DNA of 64,000 bases from JAWXTK01 sp044433645. GTDB taxonomy: Bacteria > Bacteroidota > Bacteroidia > Bacteroidales > Rikenellaceae. The notes under the pieces were generated by a model. The model made no database searches. It was not told where the DNA came from and saw nothing but the letters and a program-made list of their open reading frames with translations. The position numbers and the translations under genes are program-made. This document shows, piece after piece, positions 44,201 to 51,876 of this stretch (position 1 is the first letter of the stretch; the number at the start of each line of letters is the position of its first letter). The DNA lies in assembly GCA_044433645.1 (NCBI GenBank), contig JAWXTK010000005.1:30407-94406 (forward strand), given 5' to 3'.

Positions 44201-44933
44201 CCACCGAAGCAGCATTGAAAACGTCACCTTTTAAAAGTTCCACAGCTTTGTCTGCATTGCCCGAAACCACAGTACGTATCATACCGTTTAGCCCTTTGAA
44301 GTTCACAGTCCAACGCGAACGGCTCAAGAAATCTTTTTTCTCAGCAGCTGTCGTGTAGTGCAAGCTTTGGCTAATCATTTGCTCAAGAGCATCCATTAGA
44401 TAGTTCCAGTGAGCCTCGTTGATATCACCAGTCACACCTATTAAGTCACGGTATTTTCTAAGGTCACGAACTGGGCCACCAAGTTGGATTTGGCTCATAA
44501 ACTCAAGGTGAGCCGAAGTAGCAGGTGGAGTTCCAACCGATACATCATGCGCATCCTTAATATTTTTAAGTAGGTTTTTTCTATCTGGTGTCGTGCCGTC
44601 AGTGTCAAGCAGAGAATTAATACGGCTAACAAATTTACCTCGTTTGCTACTTAATTCAAATGCTTTAGAGTTGGTGTGAGGCACCAACATAAGCATTACA
44701 TCAACGTAACCAGGAATGTCCTCTCTAAAACGCAACAAATACTTAGCAATCTCTGCTTGTTGTTTTGCTGGATCATCAGGTTCCTCCATACATAAACTCA
44801 CAAAAGATGTGAGATTATCAAAAATGTGTCTAGGCAAGAAGATTTCTGCTCTTTCGCCCAAAGACTTGTACAAGTCTAACAACTGTAAAGCCTCATTACT
44901 CAAAAACGCCTTAGGCTGACCAATTATTTTCAT
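38223..44933 (-). CDS. 2236-residue fusion: aminotransferase-like (PLP) domain plus HPr-kinase-like P-loop domain
   Basis: Cytoplasmic giant protein, no signal peptide or membrane span. Residues 1 to about 580 are unrecognised, helix-rich sequence. About 590-1040 resembles fold-type I aminotransferases: PNNPTG at 673-678, LDEAYAES about 30 residues later, SLSTTKNIAATGERLGAI with K748 spaced from GERLG as the PLP lysine is in aspartate aminotransferases, and R986 in GLMRFSLGG, where the substrate-carboxylate arginine sits. About 1050-1640 is again unrecognised. Then PRHGSLFLVE...VVEINGDSGVGKSE (Walker A lysine K1697) and KMIAGDMFHEF resemble the HPr kinase/PEPCK P-loop fold. The C-terminus ends in a Pro/Ala/Lys tail (EPVPAKPAAAKVKAPAKA). 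The gene has its own terminator and is probably monocistronic. The substrate of either domain is unknown. Confidence 0.7.
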   Translation of the reverse strand: MKIIGQPKAFLSNEALQLLDLYKSLGERAEIFLPRHIFDNLTSFVSLCMEEPDDPAKQQAEIAKYLLRFREDIPGYVDVMLMLVPHTNSKAFELSSKRGKFVSRINSLLDTDGTTPDRKNLLKNIKDAHDVSVGTPPATSAHLEFMSQIQLGGPVRDLRKYRDLIGVTGDINEAHWNYLMDALEQMISQSLHYTTAAEKKDFLSRSRWTVNFKGLNGMIRTVVSGNADKAVELLKGDVFNAASVVVMDSPAPDELYERMTTDTTSVFVVKVKHARIYHYAGDKWFPLLTRLVIVDDSKESRSSNTSLVFCFHNGIINTLNVVHTKKLGSPANTQLNLRLILENVNASFITEFREKLENQIAIYTSELEQILIEQTGSSDDMDKRITLFKLDAFSRQLAQDKYSLEKLRDFIYFIENCHKKENKQSQTTELIEEFEARMKQYFYADNAKIEIVTILEGGGRNQIRTFGEYLRSREFASVNGKIRYACRLILDIIPSCYERTIHNHFHKNFGINLFLEKYKEYLTKIGKDADNKGRYERFLIDLGIRDKYFALGEEDKNIVKNFLAAMGQLDQTSVSDSVQMIIRDLLFNPKGRPKPYVIYNALQAWEYKDLLPDDCFDINPFDIEIENHADGRLAYDRLLDRLLRIKSTLGMFDESGALWDLFCENTTILINDPNNPTGYTDFNSEEMNAFLKFLNSSKITLFLDEAYAESVKIEDKNMPKWRTISRYIMNNIGAQSTIKAISSLSTTKNIAATGERLGAIATTPQAAEFAAYARSCNSAEHGNNNSLLMLNNSLSIAQIAKSVKDKIEIELPKNASRTKIKQSIVDFIKCQVAKTKQANENSLNNLQLHKTADFEGSPLYLFLLDELVALDKLDVLGLPDDFKYNDEPFFVFYQKKLVDNLNTFRVNKNFRKESLDRLKMAKKVGAKLLDKYQAADSLEVIDSDGSYLMNFRIKGNPSYTDMLSFCTALAVNRGVAIVPYPTGLMRFSLGGYISATKQGMVVFSSEIEDAFSVFIKYWLQFATLRCNHPNKEISPEELLSEVFASKSDEAFIEEVIADYSASAKFVKDKAPSLQIRDVRSLYHTSPEKSGVTITTIGRSANSVYELHGDLVGSCSNVYEFVRSAAFTKIYENLLAQIYKKIPSLSDLDFNAVSSRYSKAVILKYITNKKTFQPNHHVLDNPDEMNIMREVLIEMESLLFSDSKMKIMAINATGDPSLDKAKLEGLNSIIKKYIREILLHFNLPFEKESLEPSRLEIIKVAGECFTEVTGIPLSALDLNVWAEEFVANIRNSEEFKSISLSSKSVGFIFDAVANGLDSAQDITGKILYLYLMRNDESFKRMVCDKLRYFAERIEQTEDGEIKMFTEEFVNSIMPDQLKEINSYIMRRKDIKIAESEIYAVSRKVVRFYIGMIHRTKGTDYYNRYAHTLVRLVETAFSKQNSSVNEMVQHGVSLYKGFDMENKALETFEGGRINWINELMSKCGVISSEQPVQEHTRIVTDAKKREYPFHKIDRVEVKKKDVELASELDYVRYINPRPESKFFTERLARFVENMDSDDYRCKIVKHGIVKELVIFQKGYMKYLTDNYRLNYTEDITLKDIRNFVPDVISLLGAPEKLISFPQIGYFDIKGPNGNIKTIVTPLKSEADYFGDVKKPRLTIINEKVKEIGGIPRHGSLFLVEENDGGVFVVEINGDSGVGKSEMIAAFVLKWLRNNLEGIRSVKMIAGDMFHEFQDAEGNLYGIGTEVGDFSRTTDFDPDYIKYYKYLFESSADSNVEDLNSRSTVSGMCDITMPFKIDIMLSAANYGKQEGGITRVDNPENFLLYIDAHGERKEKATSQDGPNFQRTLVRYTADKNIVDTIAKHGNYLDDVLDWEYVAEEKNYYLCSSFRLLEKINITEVVNMIFTGKSFLQDKVMYTITDVNFDMIRNRFMATASYMLEDVEHVAEKTLDRKIFSAIFDALASTPGGQPFIAEEEQVETVGHLINCLKGGKDGKGKARFIQCGVLSTEIGKKGREITGPQKAAAALKQLIQEVRVNNPEINEGKIKVKKLINDKYFHIFGGNMNSGELLRYNFFLYQLENMRKADLRRMDNKTKKVDISNLVDFEPKDKSKEFSPLLVNPNLNIELSSFSETFEELMSLPNYAEFADEFAARIDKLYITEEYCQETNINNMIVQLLLMEGYVSTDDLSCGSVIEKVNRETIAAAKYAVVSFLDKKKDVTPEPVPAKPAAAKVKAPAKA

Positions 44934-45179
44934 ATCTTATATATATTTGTTTTTCAACTAGTTACAGCGAAAAAAATGTAAATTTAGCATCTCGGCAAGT
45001 TTAATTTTGTACCAAATGTTACAATTTTATTCCCCTCTTTCTTCTGCAAATATATATTAATTTTCTTGATTTCGCACACTTTGTTAAATTTTTTTTACAC
45101 TTTTACCTATATATAGCTATAAAATTTGCAGGTTTTTTGGCTGAAATTTTGTATATTTACTAACTAAAAGCAAGGAGCT

Positions 45180-45647
45180 ATGGAGCAAGAAAAATTCATG
45201 AATTTAGCCATAGAATTATCCCAAAAAAGTATGGATAATTCGGGTGGTCCTTTTGGTGCAGTAATAGTTAGAAATGGCGAGATTATAGCCTCTGCATCTA
45301 ACGGTGTGACGAGTAAAAACGACCCCACGGCTCACGCCGAAGTCGAGGCTATTAGGCTAGCTTGCCAAAAGCTAAACACCTATATACTAGATGATTGCGA
45401 GATATACTCCTCCTGCGAGCCCTGCCCCATGTGTCTTGGGGCTATCTACTGGTCAAGGATAAAAAAACTATATTTTGCCTGCGACAAAACCGATGCAAAA
45501 AACATAGATTTTGACGATTCTTTTATCTATGACGAGCTAAAATTAGAACCCCAAAACAGAGCCATTCCAACACAGCAAATCATGCAAAAAAAGGCTCAAA
45601 AAGTCTTTGAAAATTGGCTCAAAAAACAAGACAAAATAAAATACTAA
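45180..45647 (+). CDS. guaD: Nucleoside/guanine deaminase (CDA fold)
   Basis: Zinc-dependent deaminase. 155 residues with zinc ligands H52 (HAEVEAI, catalytic E54), C82 and C85 in SCEPCPMC, then LGAIYWSRIKKLYFAC. The PCPMCLGAIYWSR pattern and C-terminal region (NIDFDDSFIYDEL) match bacterial guanine deaminases, which convert guanine to xanthine, more closely than the tRNA adenosine deaminase TadA. Substrate is inferred. It stands alone, convergent with ackA. Confidence 0.82.
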   Translation: MEQEKFMNLAIELSQKSMDNSGGPFGAVIVRNGEIIASASNGVTSKNDPTAHAEVEAIRLACQKLNTYILDDCEIYSSCEPCPMCLGAIYWSRIKKLYFACDKTDAKNIDFDDSFIYDELKLEPQNRAIPTQQIMQKKAQKVFENWLKKQDKIKY

Positions 45648-45664
45648 TTTTCTGAAAAAAAATT

Positions 45665-45686
45665 TTTTGTAACATTTATTACAAAA
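45665..45686. promoter_or_regulatory. Palindromic operator-like site 1
   Basis: TTTTGTAA-CATTTA-TTACAAAA, a perfect 8-6-8 inverted repeat. The core TGTAA-N6-TTACA has the geometry of CRP/FNR-type sites. It lies 18 bp after the guanine-deaminase stop. Confidence 0.5.
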
Positions 45687-45776
45687 TAGCCTATTTTTAA
45701 CAAAATAACGTATATTTAGTTAATTTTCTGGGCACTAACGCCTAGATAATATCCACTCAAGATTAGCTTAAAAACC

Positions 45777-45810
45777 AAAAAAAGGTGCTTGAAAATCAAG
45801 CACCTTTTTG
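45777..45810. terminator. Bidirectional terminator between guaD-like and ackA genes
   Basis: AAAAAGGTGCTTGA pairs with TCAAGCACCTTTTT around a 3-nt loop, with A and T tracts on both sides. It separates two convergent genes. Confidence 0.9.
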
Positions 45811-45827
45811 TAATATATGTTACAAAA
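45806..45827. promoter_or_regulatory. Palindromic operator-like site 2
   Basis: TTTTGTAA-TATATG-TTACAAAA, the same 8-6-8 inverted repeat as at 45665-45686, with a different spacer. It overlaps the T-run of the preceding terminator and ends 5 bp before the ackA stop codon. Confidence 0.5.
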
Positions 45828-45831
45828 CGTA

Positions 45832-47043
45832 TTATTCAGAACGTTTTTTAACCAAGTTAAATGTATCAGTTGCGATAACCAATTCCTCGTTAGTCATGAT
45901 AGCTACGGTCTTAACTTTAGAGTCTTTAGTCGAGAGATAAGTATCTTCGCCACGCAGTTCATTAGCTTTAGCATCGAAATCTATACCCATAAATTCCATA
46001 CCCTCAAGAATGCAAGCACGCATCTCACAGCTATTTTCACCTATACCACCAGTGAATACAACTAGGTCAACACCACCCATCTCAGCAGCATAACCACCGA
46101 TGAATTTTTTAACACGATTAGCAAAGATATCGCGCGCAAGAGCAGCTCTTTCATTGCCTTCAGAGGCAGCAGTTGTGATATCACGCATATCAGATGAGTA
46201 GCCTGAAACGCCCAAAAGACCTGATTCTTTGTTGATTACATCGCTAAGTTTGCTAGCATTAAGCTCATCTTTTTGCGCAATATAAAGCAAAGTTCCTGGA
46301 TCAACCTCACCACAACGAGTACCCATAACTAGGCCGTCAACTGGAGTGAAACCCATAGAAGTATCAAACGATTTACCGTTAACGATAGCAGTTACAGAAG
46401 CACCGTTACCGATGTGGCAAGTGATTATCTTAGAGTTATCAAAGTCTACGCCTGTCATCTCGCAAGCACGTTGCGCTACGAAACGGTGAGACGTTCCGTG
46501 GAAACCATATTTACGCACTTTGTATTGCTCATAATATTTATAAGGCAAAGCGTAGATAAAGTTTTTAGCAGGCATAGTTTGGTGGAACGAAGTATCAAAC
46601 ACACCAACTTGAGGTACGTTAGGCAAAATATGCTCGATAGACAACACACCTTTTAAGTTAGCTGGGTTGTGAAGTGGAGCAAGCTCGTAACATTCCTCTA
46701 TTTTTTGAATAACATTTTGATCTATCACAGAGCTCTCACTGAAATATTCTCCTCCGTGAGCGATTCTATGACCAACAGCACCTAGTTCGTTAAGCGATGA
46801 AATAACGCCACTCTCTGGGTCTATAATTTGTTTTACTATCATAGAGATAGCAGCTGTGTGATCAGGAATATTTTTGACTATCTCAACTTTATCCTTCCCC
46901 TCTGGCTTGTGTGTAAACACAGAATCAGCCAATCCAATACGCTCGATAAGACCCTTAGCTAAAAGAGAATTACCATTTGAATCCATATCAATCACTTGAT
47001 ATTTCGCCGATGAACTTCCACAGTTCAATACTAAAATTATCAT
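45832..47043 (-). CDS. ackA: Acetate kinase
   Basis: Interconverts acetyl phosphate plus ADP with acetate plus ATP. 403 residues, with the N-terminal ILVLNCGSSSAKYQVIDMD, HRIAHGGEYF, GVFDTSFHQTMP, CHIGNGASVTAI and FTGGIGENSCEMR, all family signatures. pta lies 23 bp upstream in the same operon. Together they give the acetate branch of fermentative energy gain. Confidence 0.98.
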   Translation of the reverse strand: MIILVLNCGSSSAKYQVIDMDSNGNSLLAKGLIERIGLADSVFTHKPEGKDKVEIVKNIPDHTAAISMIVKQIIDPESGVISSLNELGAVGHRIAHGGEYFSESSVIDQNVIQKIEECYELAPLHNPANLKGVLSIEHILPNVPQVGVFDTSFHQTMPAKNFIYALPYKYYEQYKVRKYGFHGTSHRFVAQRACEMTGVDFDNSKIITCHIGNGASVTAIVNGKSFDTSMGFTPVDGLVMGTRCGEVDPGTLLYIAQKDELNASKLSDVINKESGLLGVSGYSSDMRDITTAASEGNERAALARDIFANRVKKFIGGYAAEMGGVDLVVFTGGIGENSCEMRACILEGMEFMGIDFDAKANELRGEDTYLSTKDSKVKTVAIMTNEELVIATDTFNLVKKRSE

Positions 47044-47066
47044 TATTCCTATATTTTAATGTTAGA

Positions 47067-48068
47067 CTACATACTTTGAGCTTGGCAAGCAGTGATAGCT
47101 ACTAGACCAACGATATCCTCTACTGAACAACCTCTAGAAAGGTCGTTGATAGGTGCTGCCATACCTTGCAACACAGGACCAACTGCTTGAGCGTGAGCCA
47201 TACGTTGAACAAGTTTGTAAGAGATATTACCTACTTCAAGAGTTGGGAATACTAGCACGTTAGCGTGACCTGCGATTTTAGAATCTGGAGCTTTAGAGTG
47301 ACCGATTCCTGGGATGATAGCAGCATCAGCTTGCAATTCACCGTCGATTTCAAGTGATGGATCCATAGCTTGAGCCAAAGCAGTAGCTTTAGCAACTTTT
47401 TCAACCATTTCGTGTTTAGCCGAACCTTTAGTTGAGAAGCTAAGCATGGCGATTTTAGGCTCGAAACCAGCGATAGCGCGAGTTGTGCGACCTGTCATAA
47501 CAGCAATCTCTGCTAGCTCTTCAGCAGTAGGATTAGGGTGAACAGCACAGTCAGCGAACACCATCATACCGTTTTCGCCAAAGTGAGTATCAGGAATAAT
47601 CATAATGAAAGCACCTGAAACAACGCTAACTCCTGGAAGAGTTTTAACGAATTGGAACGCTGGACGAAGTACGTCACCTGTAGCATTTTGAGCACCAGCA
47701 ACCTCGCCATCAGCATCACCAGCTTTAACCATAATAGCAGCTAAGTACAAAGGGTTTTCAATTTGTTTAAGTGCAGCCTCAGCTGTTAGACCTTTTGCAC
47801 CACGAAGTTCAAGCATTAAGTCAATGTAAGCTTGTTTTTTAGGGTGATCAAGAGGGTTAACGATAGTTGCTTTTGAGATATTCTCAAGGTAAAGTTCGTG
47901 AGCTAAAGCGTCAATTTTGGCAGGGTCTCCAACCAAAATTACCTCTGCCAAACCCTCAGCGATGATTTGGTCAGCTGCTTTGATTGTACGTTCTTCTTCG
48001 CCCTCTGGCAGAACGATTCTTTTAAGACTACTTTTAGCCTTAGCTTTTACTTGTTCGATAAATTCCAT
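47067..48068 (-). CDS. pta: Phosphate acetyltransferase
   Basis: Converts acetyl-CoA plus phosphate to acetyl phosphate. 333 residues, the short single-domain form, with LPEGEEERTIKAADQI, GDADGEVAGAQNATGDVLRP, MLSFSTKGSAKHEMVEKV and GELQADAAIIPGIGHSKAP. A strong -7 box lies about 40 bp upstream. It forms a two-gene operon with ackA. Confidence 0.98.
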   Translation of the reverse strand: MEFIEQVKAKAKSSLKRIVLPEGEEERTIKAADQIIAEGLAEVILVGDPAKIDALAHELYLENISKATIVNPLDHPKKQAYIDLMLELRGAKGLTAEAALKQIENPLYLAAIMVKAGDADGEVAGAQNATGDVLRPAFQFVKTLPGVSVVSGAFIMIIPDTHFGENGMMVFADCAVHPNPTAEELAEIAVMTGRTTRAIAGFEPKIAMLSFSTKGSAKHEMVEKVAKATALAQAMDPSLEIDGELQADAAIIPGIGHSKAPDSKIAGHANVLVFPTLEVGNISYKLVQRMAHAQAVGPVLQGMAAPINDLSRGCSVEDIVGLVAITACQAQSM

Positions 48069-48108
48069 AATAATTGGTATTTTGAGTTTAAAATATTCTT
48101 ACGTTCTG

Positions 48109-48116
48109 CAAAGTTA
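48109..48116 (-). promoter_or_regulatory. -7 box of the pta-ackA operon
   Basis: TAACTTTG on the minus strand, a full TAnnTTTG match 41 bp upstream of the pta ATG. A TTTTTG sits about 22 bp further up and may serve as the -33 box, though the spacing is slightly long. Confidence 0.65.
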
Positions 48117-48160
48117 CAATTTTTTGATATATCTTATTCAAAAATACCACATTATTTTCC

Positions 48161-48196
48161 AAAAAAGGGGCGTTCTTATTTAAGAACGCCCCTTCA
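48161..48196 (-). terminator. Terminator at the end of the polysaccharide utilisation operon
   Basis: AAGGGGCGTTCTTA pairs perfectly with its complement around a 2-nt loop and is followed on the minus strand by a T-run. It lies 17 bp after the esterase stop and is the only strong terminator seen between there and the right edge. Confidence 0.9.
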
Positions 48197-48212
48197 ACCT
48201 AATTATGGAATA

Positions 48213-49418
48213 TTACCATTCGGCTCTTACACCGATATCACTAGTAAATACCTGTCCGTTTCCTTTACCTTTTGCTGCGCTAAAGCACCACATCTGGTAA
48301 TCTCCAGGGATAGTTACTACTGTTTCTTCTCCTTCTTTATAATCTACCGATACTGTCGACCAAATAGTTTTATCAGTTGGGTTAGCATCTAGACAATAAA
48401 GTAAAGAAAGTTTGTAGCCTTTAGGCAAAATGATTTTACATCTTGCTGAGCTACCTGTAAATCTTAAATCATCAAAAACTGGCATCTCAACAGGTTTCAC
48501 CAAAACATTGTCAAAAAAGTCATGGATTTCACCAACTACACTACCATATTTTTGAGCGTGACGGAATCTCAAACGCAAACTTGTTGCATGAGCATACACT
48601 GATTTATAACTTGTAATCCAATCCTGAACATAGAAGTGAACATCATTAGTACCGTTCACAAAAAGTACAGGAATGCTTACATTAGAGTAACGCAAAGTTG
48701 GGTTATACATTGTTTTCCAACGCTCTACAGCCCATTTTGGTTGTTTCTCAACTTTTTCCTTCATTTGGCCACGCATAAAGAAATCACCACATCCATAAAC
48801 AGGAGCAGCTACTTTAAAACGCAAGTCAACACCAATAGCAGCAGAAGTGATAATACCACCCCAACTAATACCTGTGATAGCTGATTTATCGGCGTTAACC
48901 TCTTTGAAAGAACCAACTAGAGAGTGAGCCAAAATAACATCGCCTACAGCATGGTAGAACCAGTCATCTTGTTGATTTTTATAGCAACTAAAGTAGTGCA
49001 TCATACCCTTCTCGTATTTGTAACCATTTGGAAGTGGTTTGTGACCTAGGCCAAAACCTCTTAAATCCATAGAGATAGCAGCGTAACCACGCGAAGCCCA
49101 AAGTCTAACCCATTCAGCGTTAGCTTGACCACCAGCACCGTGTACACACACTACAACTGGCAAGTCTTTATCCAAAGACTCATCTCCTTTAAGGATTCCT
49201 GGTGTAGAATAAAACGCAAAGACTTGTTTTTCTTCACCTTTAAAATCCATACCACGATACAAAATACCCTTTGTCCCTGAATTATCATCACCTACAGGGA
49301 TAAATTCGTATTCAGGAGCTACAGATAATTTCTGCATATCCCATACTTGAGTGGGAGTATTTGCCTGAGCAGTCAAAAGACTGCTCATTAGCAAAAATAG
49401 ACATAATACTTTTTTCAT
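48213..49418 (-). CDS. Secreted alpha/beta-hydrolase, acetylxylan-esterase-like
   Basis: Probable carbohydrate esterase acting in the periplasm. 401 residues with an N-terminal signal peptide (MKKVLCLFLLMSSLLTAQA). The alpha/beta-hydrolase fold shows the oxyanion HGAGG at 93-97, the nucleophile S185 in GISWGG, D259 in GTNDVHF and H299 in GEIHDFF as a plausible triad. It resembles AXE1/dienelactone-hydrolase-like esterases, and its place at the end of a polysaccharide operon suggests removal of acetyl or similar groups from the glycan. The exact ester is unknown. The gene is 47 bp after the lipoprotein gene upstream. Confidence 0.75.
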   Translation of the reverse strand: MKKVLCLFLLMSSLLTAQANTPTQVWDMQKLSVAPEYEFIPVGDDNSGTKGILYRGMDFKGEEKQVFAFYSTPGILKGDESLDKDLPVVVCVHGAGGQANAEWVRLWASRGYAAISMDLRGFGLGHKPLPNGYKYEKGMMHYFSCYKNQQDDWFYHAVGDVILAHSLVGSFKEVNADKSAITGISWGGIITSAAIGVDLRFKVAAPVYGCGDFFMRGQMKEKVEKQPKWAVERWKTMYNPTLRYSNVSIPVLFVNGTNDVHFYVQDWITSYKSVYAHATSLRLRFRHAQKYGSVVGEIHDFFDNVLVKPVEMPVFDDLRFTGSSARCKIILPKGYKLSLLYCLDANPTDKTIWSTVSVDYKEGEETVVTIPGDYQMWCFSAAKGKGNGQVFTSDIGVRAEW

Positions 49419-49465
49419 TTCTAAATTTTGTTGTTATTTACTTTAATATATTCAGCACAATAATA

Positions 49466-51835
49466 TTAATAAGTTGTCACCTTGATACATCTAACTGTAA
49501 ACGAAGTTTGGTAGTTGATGTAAGAACGTGTAGGAACAGTAAGTGTTGTTGAAGAGAAAGTATAGTACTGAACATAAGTTGCTGCTGCTGCGTTTCTAAT
49601 ATCTGAATATAAGAATCTAAGTGAAGCATCTTCAGTGCTAATTACTGAACCAAAACTTGTAGAAGTACCAACTGTTAACATTCCTGGGACACCTACTTGG
49701 CCGTAAGATGTACTCATACCTGCTGACGATGGACCACCTGAAGATATTTGACCCGTAGGTGCAAGTCTCATTTCAGAAGCCATAGCCTGGTCACGCAAGT
49801 TATCGCGTGCGATATATCTAGCTGTGTCAGCGTAAATAACATTCATCACGGCCGAAATCTCAGTTCCAATTGGAACTCTATATCCTTTAGGACAAGGATT
49901 GTTTGTACCTCCGTCGCCGTCTGCTAGTGTCCACAACTCATAGTGCTCGGTAGAATATGTAGAACCTGCTGTGTAAGTTGTACCTATCACCTGACCTGCT
50001 GGAACCCAGTAGCCTTGTGCCCAAAGCGCTTGTGCCTCATCAACATCAGAGTAAGCTCCAATTCCACTTAGGAAGTAAGGATAACCTTCGTGACCCTCAG
50101 GAAGAGCTGACTCATCATAACCTTCACGATTAGGAGAATACAAAGGAATACCTGTGCTAGCACCACGTGGCATATAAACCCCGAAAGCATCATAATAACT
50201 GTCTGACCATTTCGCGTCTGAAACCATATATCCGTCAGTTCCTATTGGCATCACTGCATTGATAGCACCCACGTTACGGTCTAACCAACCTCCAGTTGCA
50301 GCATAAAGATCATCAGTGATTTCATAGTATGCTTTACCTTCCCAGATAAAACCGTAAACATTATCAACTCTAGCAATAGAATTTGCTTCACTACCTTCTA
50401 CAATAGAGCCATTATAATTTATATCTAATACAAACTCAGCAGCAGCAGGGAAACTAACGCCTGTGAAGTCTTCACTGTGCCAGTCATCAGCCTCGATTGT
50501 GTATTGTACACTTCCAGTCTCACTCTCTAGAGTTACAACCTCTGAGATACCAGCTGTTCCAAAGGCTGTCATAAAGCCTGAAACTTGTGATAGAGCAAGT
50601 GTTTTACCCACTTTTGCATTTTCATAATTAACTATAACGGTAGATGTAAGATTAGTTTGAGTTTCTCTAGTATGAGCACCGAAAGGAACATCTATGCTCA
50701 CGCCTGTTATTATCAAATCACCAACAATATCACTATAAAGTGTTTTAGTGATAGTTCCGTCTATACCTTGACCCGAGATAGACACAGTAGCTGAGAATAC
50801 CTCATCACCAACACCTTGGGTTGGAGCACCAAGTAGTCCAATTTCAAATTGTCCATCACCTTCTTCCAAGTCTATGCTTGTAGGAGCAGATAGAGCAATG
50901 CCCGAATCACTTGATTTAGCCGATACATACACTGTACGACCTAGACCATTTTGATAGTCTACAACCAAGTTTTTATTACCACCCACTACTTTATTTACTG
51001 TCAAGCCATAGTCTTCAACCAAGTCAAAAGTAAATTCTTCTGGAGTAAGTGCTGTAAGTGCTTTTGTATAAGTTACGTTACTTCCGTCAGTAGCACTAGC
51101 TAACAGAACTAAACTAAAGTCATTTGTTACGTCATTGTAGTCACCTTCTATATTAAGGTAAACTGTTTTTTCATAAGATCCTCCCGAAAGAGCTACGCCT
51201 GTTGATGTAGCCTCTGTAAGTCTCAAAGATTTTGGACTCGCGATAGAGAAATCTACAACACGTCCCCAACCCTCAGTATAAGTTACAGCCAAACGTTTAG
51301 AACCTTGCTCATTAGGAAGAACATCTAGTCCGTTATAAATTTGAGCTTCTACCTCTACTTTTTGGATATCAAGTTCTGTGATAGACTCATAAGTATCCAA
51401 AATGTAAACTGGAATCTCCATTAGGTTAGGCACACCTTGGTAATATACATTAACGTACAAAGTGTCCTCGCCAGCTGTTACTGGAGTACCCTCGATTAAG
51501 ATCTCTAGAGGGCCAACTGTAGTTGGATCCAAACGGCAATAAGTTTCAACCGACAAACCCTCTGGCATATCTGTACCTGCATCTGTAAAGAACAAGTCAG
51601 TGTTTAGTGGATTTGAAACCGGAATCAAAAGTCTAGGTATAGACGAAGTATTAAGATTGTCGAGGTTCTCAAAATCAGATGATACTCCAACACGAAGCTC
51701 ACCTGTGAACGTGACAGCACTTAAATCAAGCGTCAAGACCTTGTCTAGTTCTGTTGTAATCACTTCGTCTGTCCTACACGACGAAAGCAACAACAAAAAA
51801 GCAAAATTTAATGTTAAAATTAGTAACTTTCTCAT
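49466..51835 (-). CDS. Large surface lipoprotein, putative glycan-binding protein with FISUMP-like C-terminus (paralog 1)
   Basis: 789 residues with a lipoprotein signal (LLLLSSC, lipidated Cys at about 20, followed by acidic RTDEVITTELD). The N-terminal two thirds are beta-rich, Ig-like repeats recognisable by recurring YxxGxGRxVxxS segments (EGWGRVVDFS, NGLGRTVYVS). The C-terminal 270 residues carry WLDRNVGA, NPCPKGYRVPIG and a final VRCIK, the pattern of FISUMP-type domains. It is paralogous along its whole length to the protein at 56821-59298. In a SusE/F-like operon position it is probably a surface glycan-binding protein; binding itself is inferred. Confidence 0.75.
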   Translation of the reverse strand: MRKLLILTLNFAFLLLLSSCRTDEVITTELDKVLTLDLSAVTFTGELRVGVSSDFENLDNLNTSSIPRLLIPVSNPLNTDLFFTDAGTDMPEGLSVETYCRLDPTTVGPLEILIEGTPVTAGEDTLYVNVYYQGVPNLMEIPVYILDTYESITELDIQKVEVEAQIYNGLDVLPNEQGSKRLAVTYTEGWGRVVDFSIASPKSLRLTEATSTGVALSGGSYEKTVYLNIEGDYNDVTNDFSLVLLASATDGSNVTYTKALTALTPEEFTFDLVEDYGLTVNKVVGGNKNLVVDYQNGLGRTVYVSAKSSDSGIALSAPTSIDLEEGDGQFEIGLLGAPTQGVGDEVFSATVSISGQGIDGTITKTLYSDIVGDLIITGVSIDVPFGAHTRETQTNLTSTVIVNYENAKVGKTLALSQVSGFMTAFGTAGISEVVTLESETGSVQYTIEADDWHSEDFTGVSFPAAAEFVLDINYNGSIVEGSEANSIARVDNVYGFIWEGKAYYEITDDLYAATGGWLDRNVGAINAVMPIGTDGYMVSDAKWSDSYYDAFGVYMPRGASTGIPLYSPNREGYDESALPEGHEGYPYFLSGIGAYSDVDEAQALWAQGYWVPAGQVIGTTYTAGSTYSTEHYELWTLADGDGGTNNPCPKGYRVPIGTEISAVMNVIYADTARYIARDNLRDQAMASEMRLAPTGQISSGGPSSAGMSTSYGQVGVPGMLTVGTSTSFGSVISTEDASLRFLYSDIRNAAAATYVQYYTFSSTTLTVPTRSYINYQTSFTVRCIKVTTY

Positions 51836-51876
51836 AATTAGTATTTTAGGTTATTTATTTTATATATTTTTTTTTC

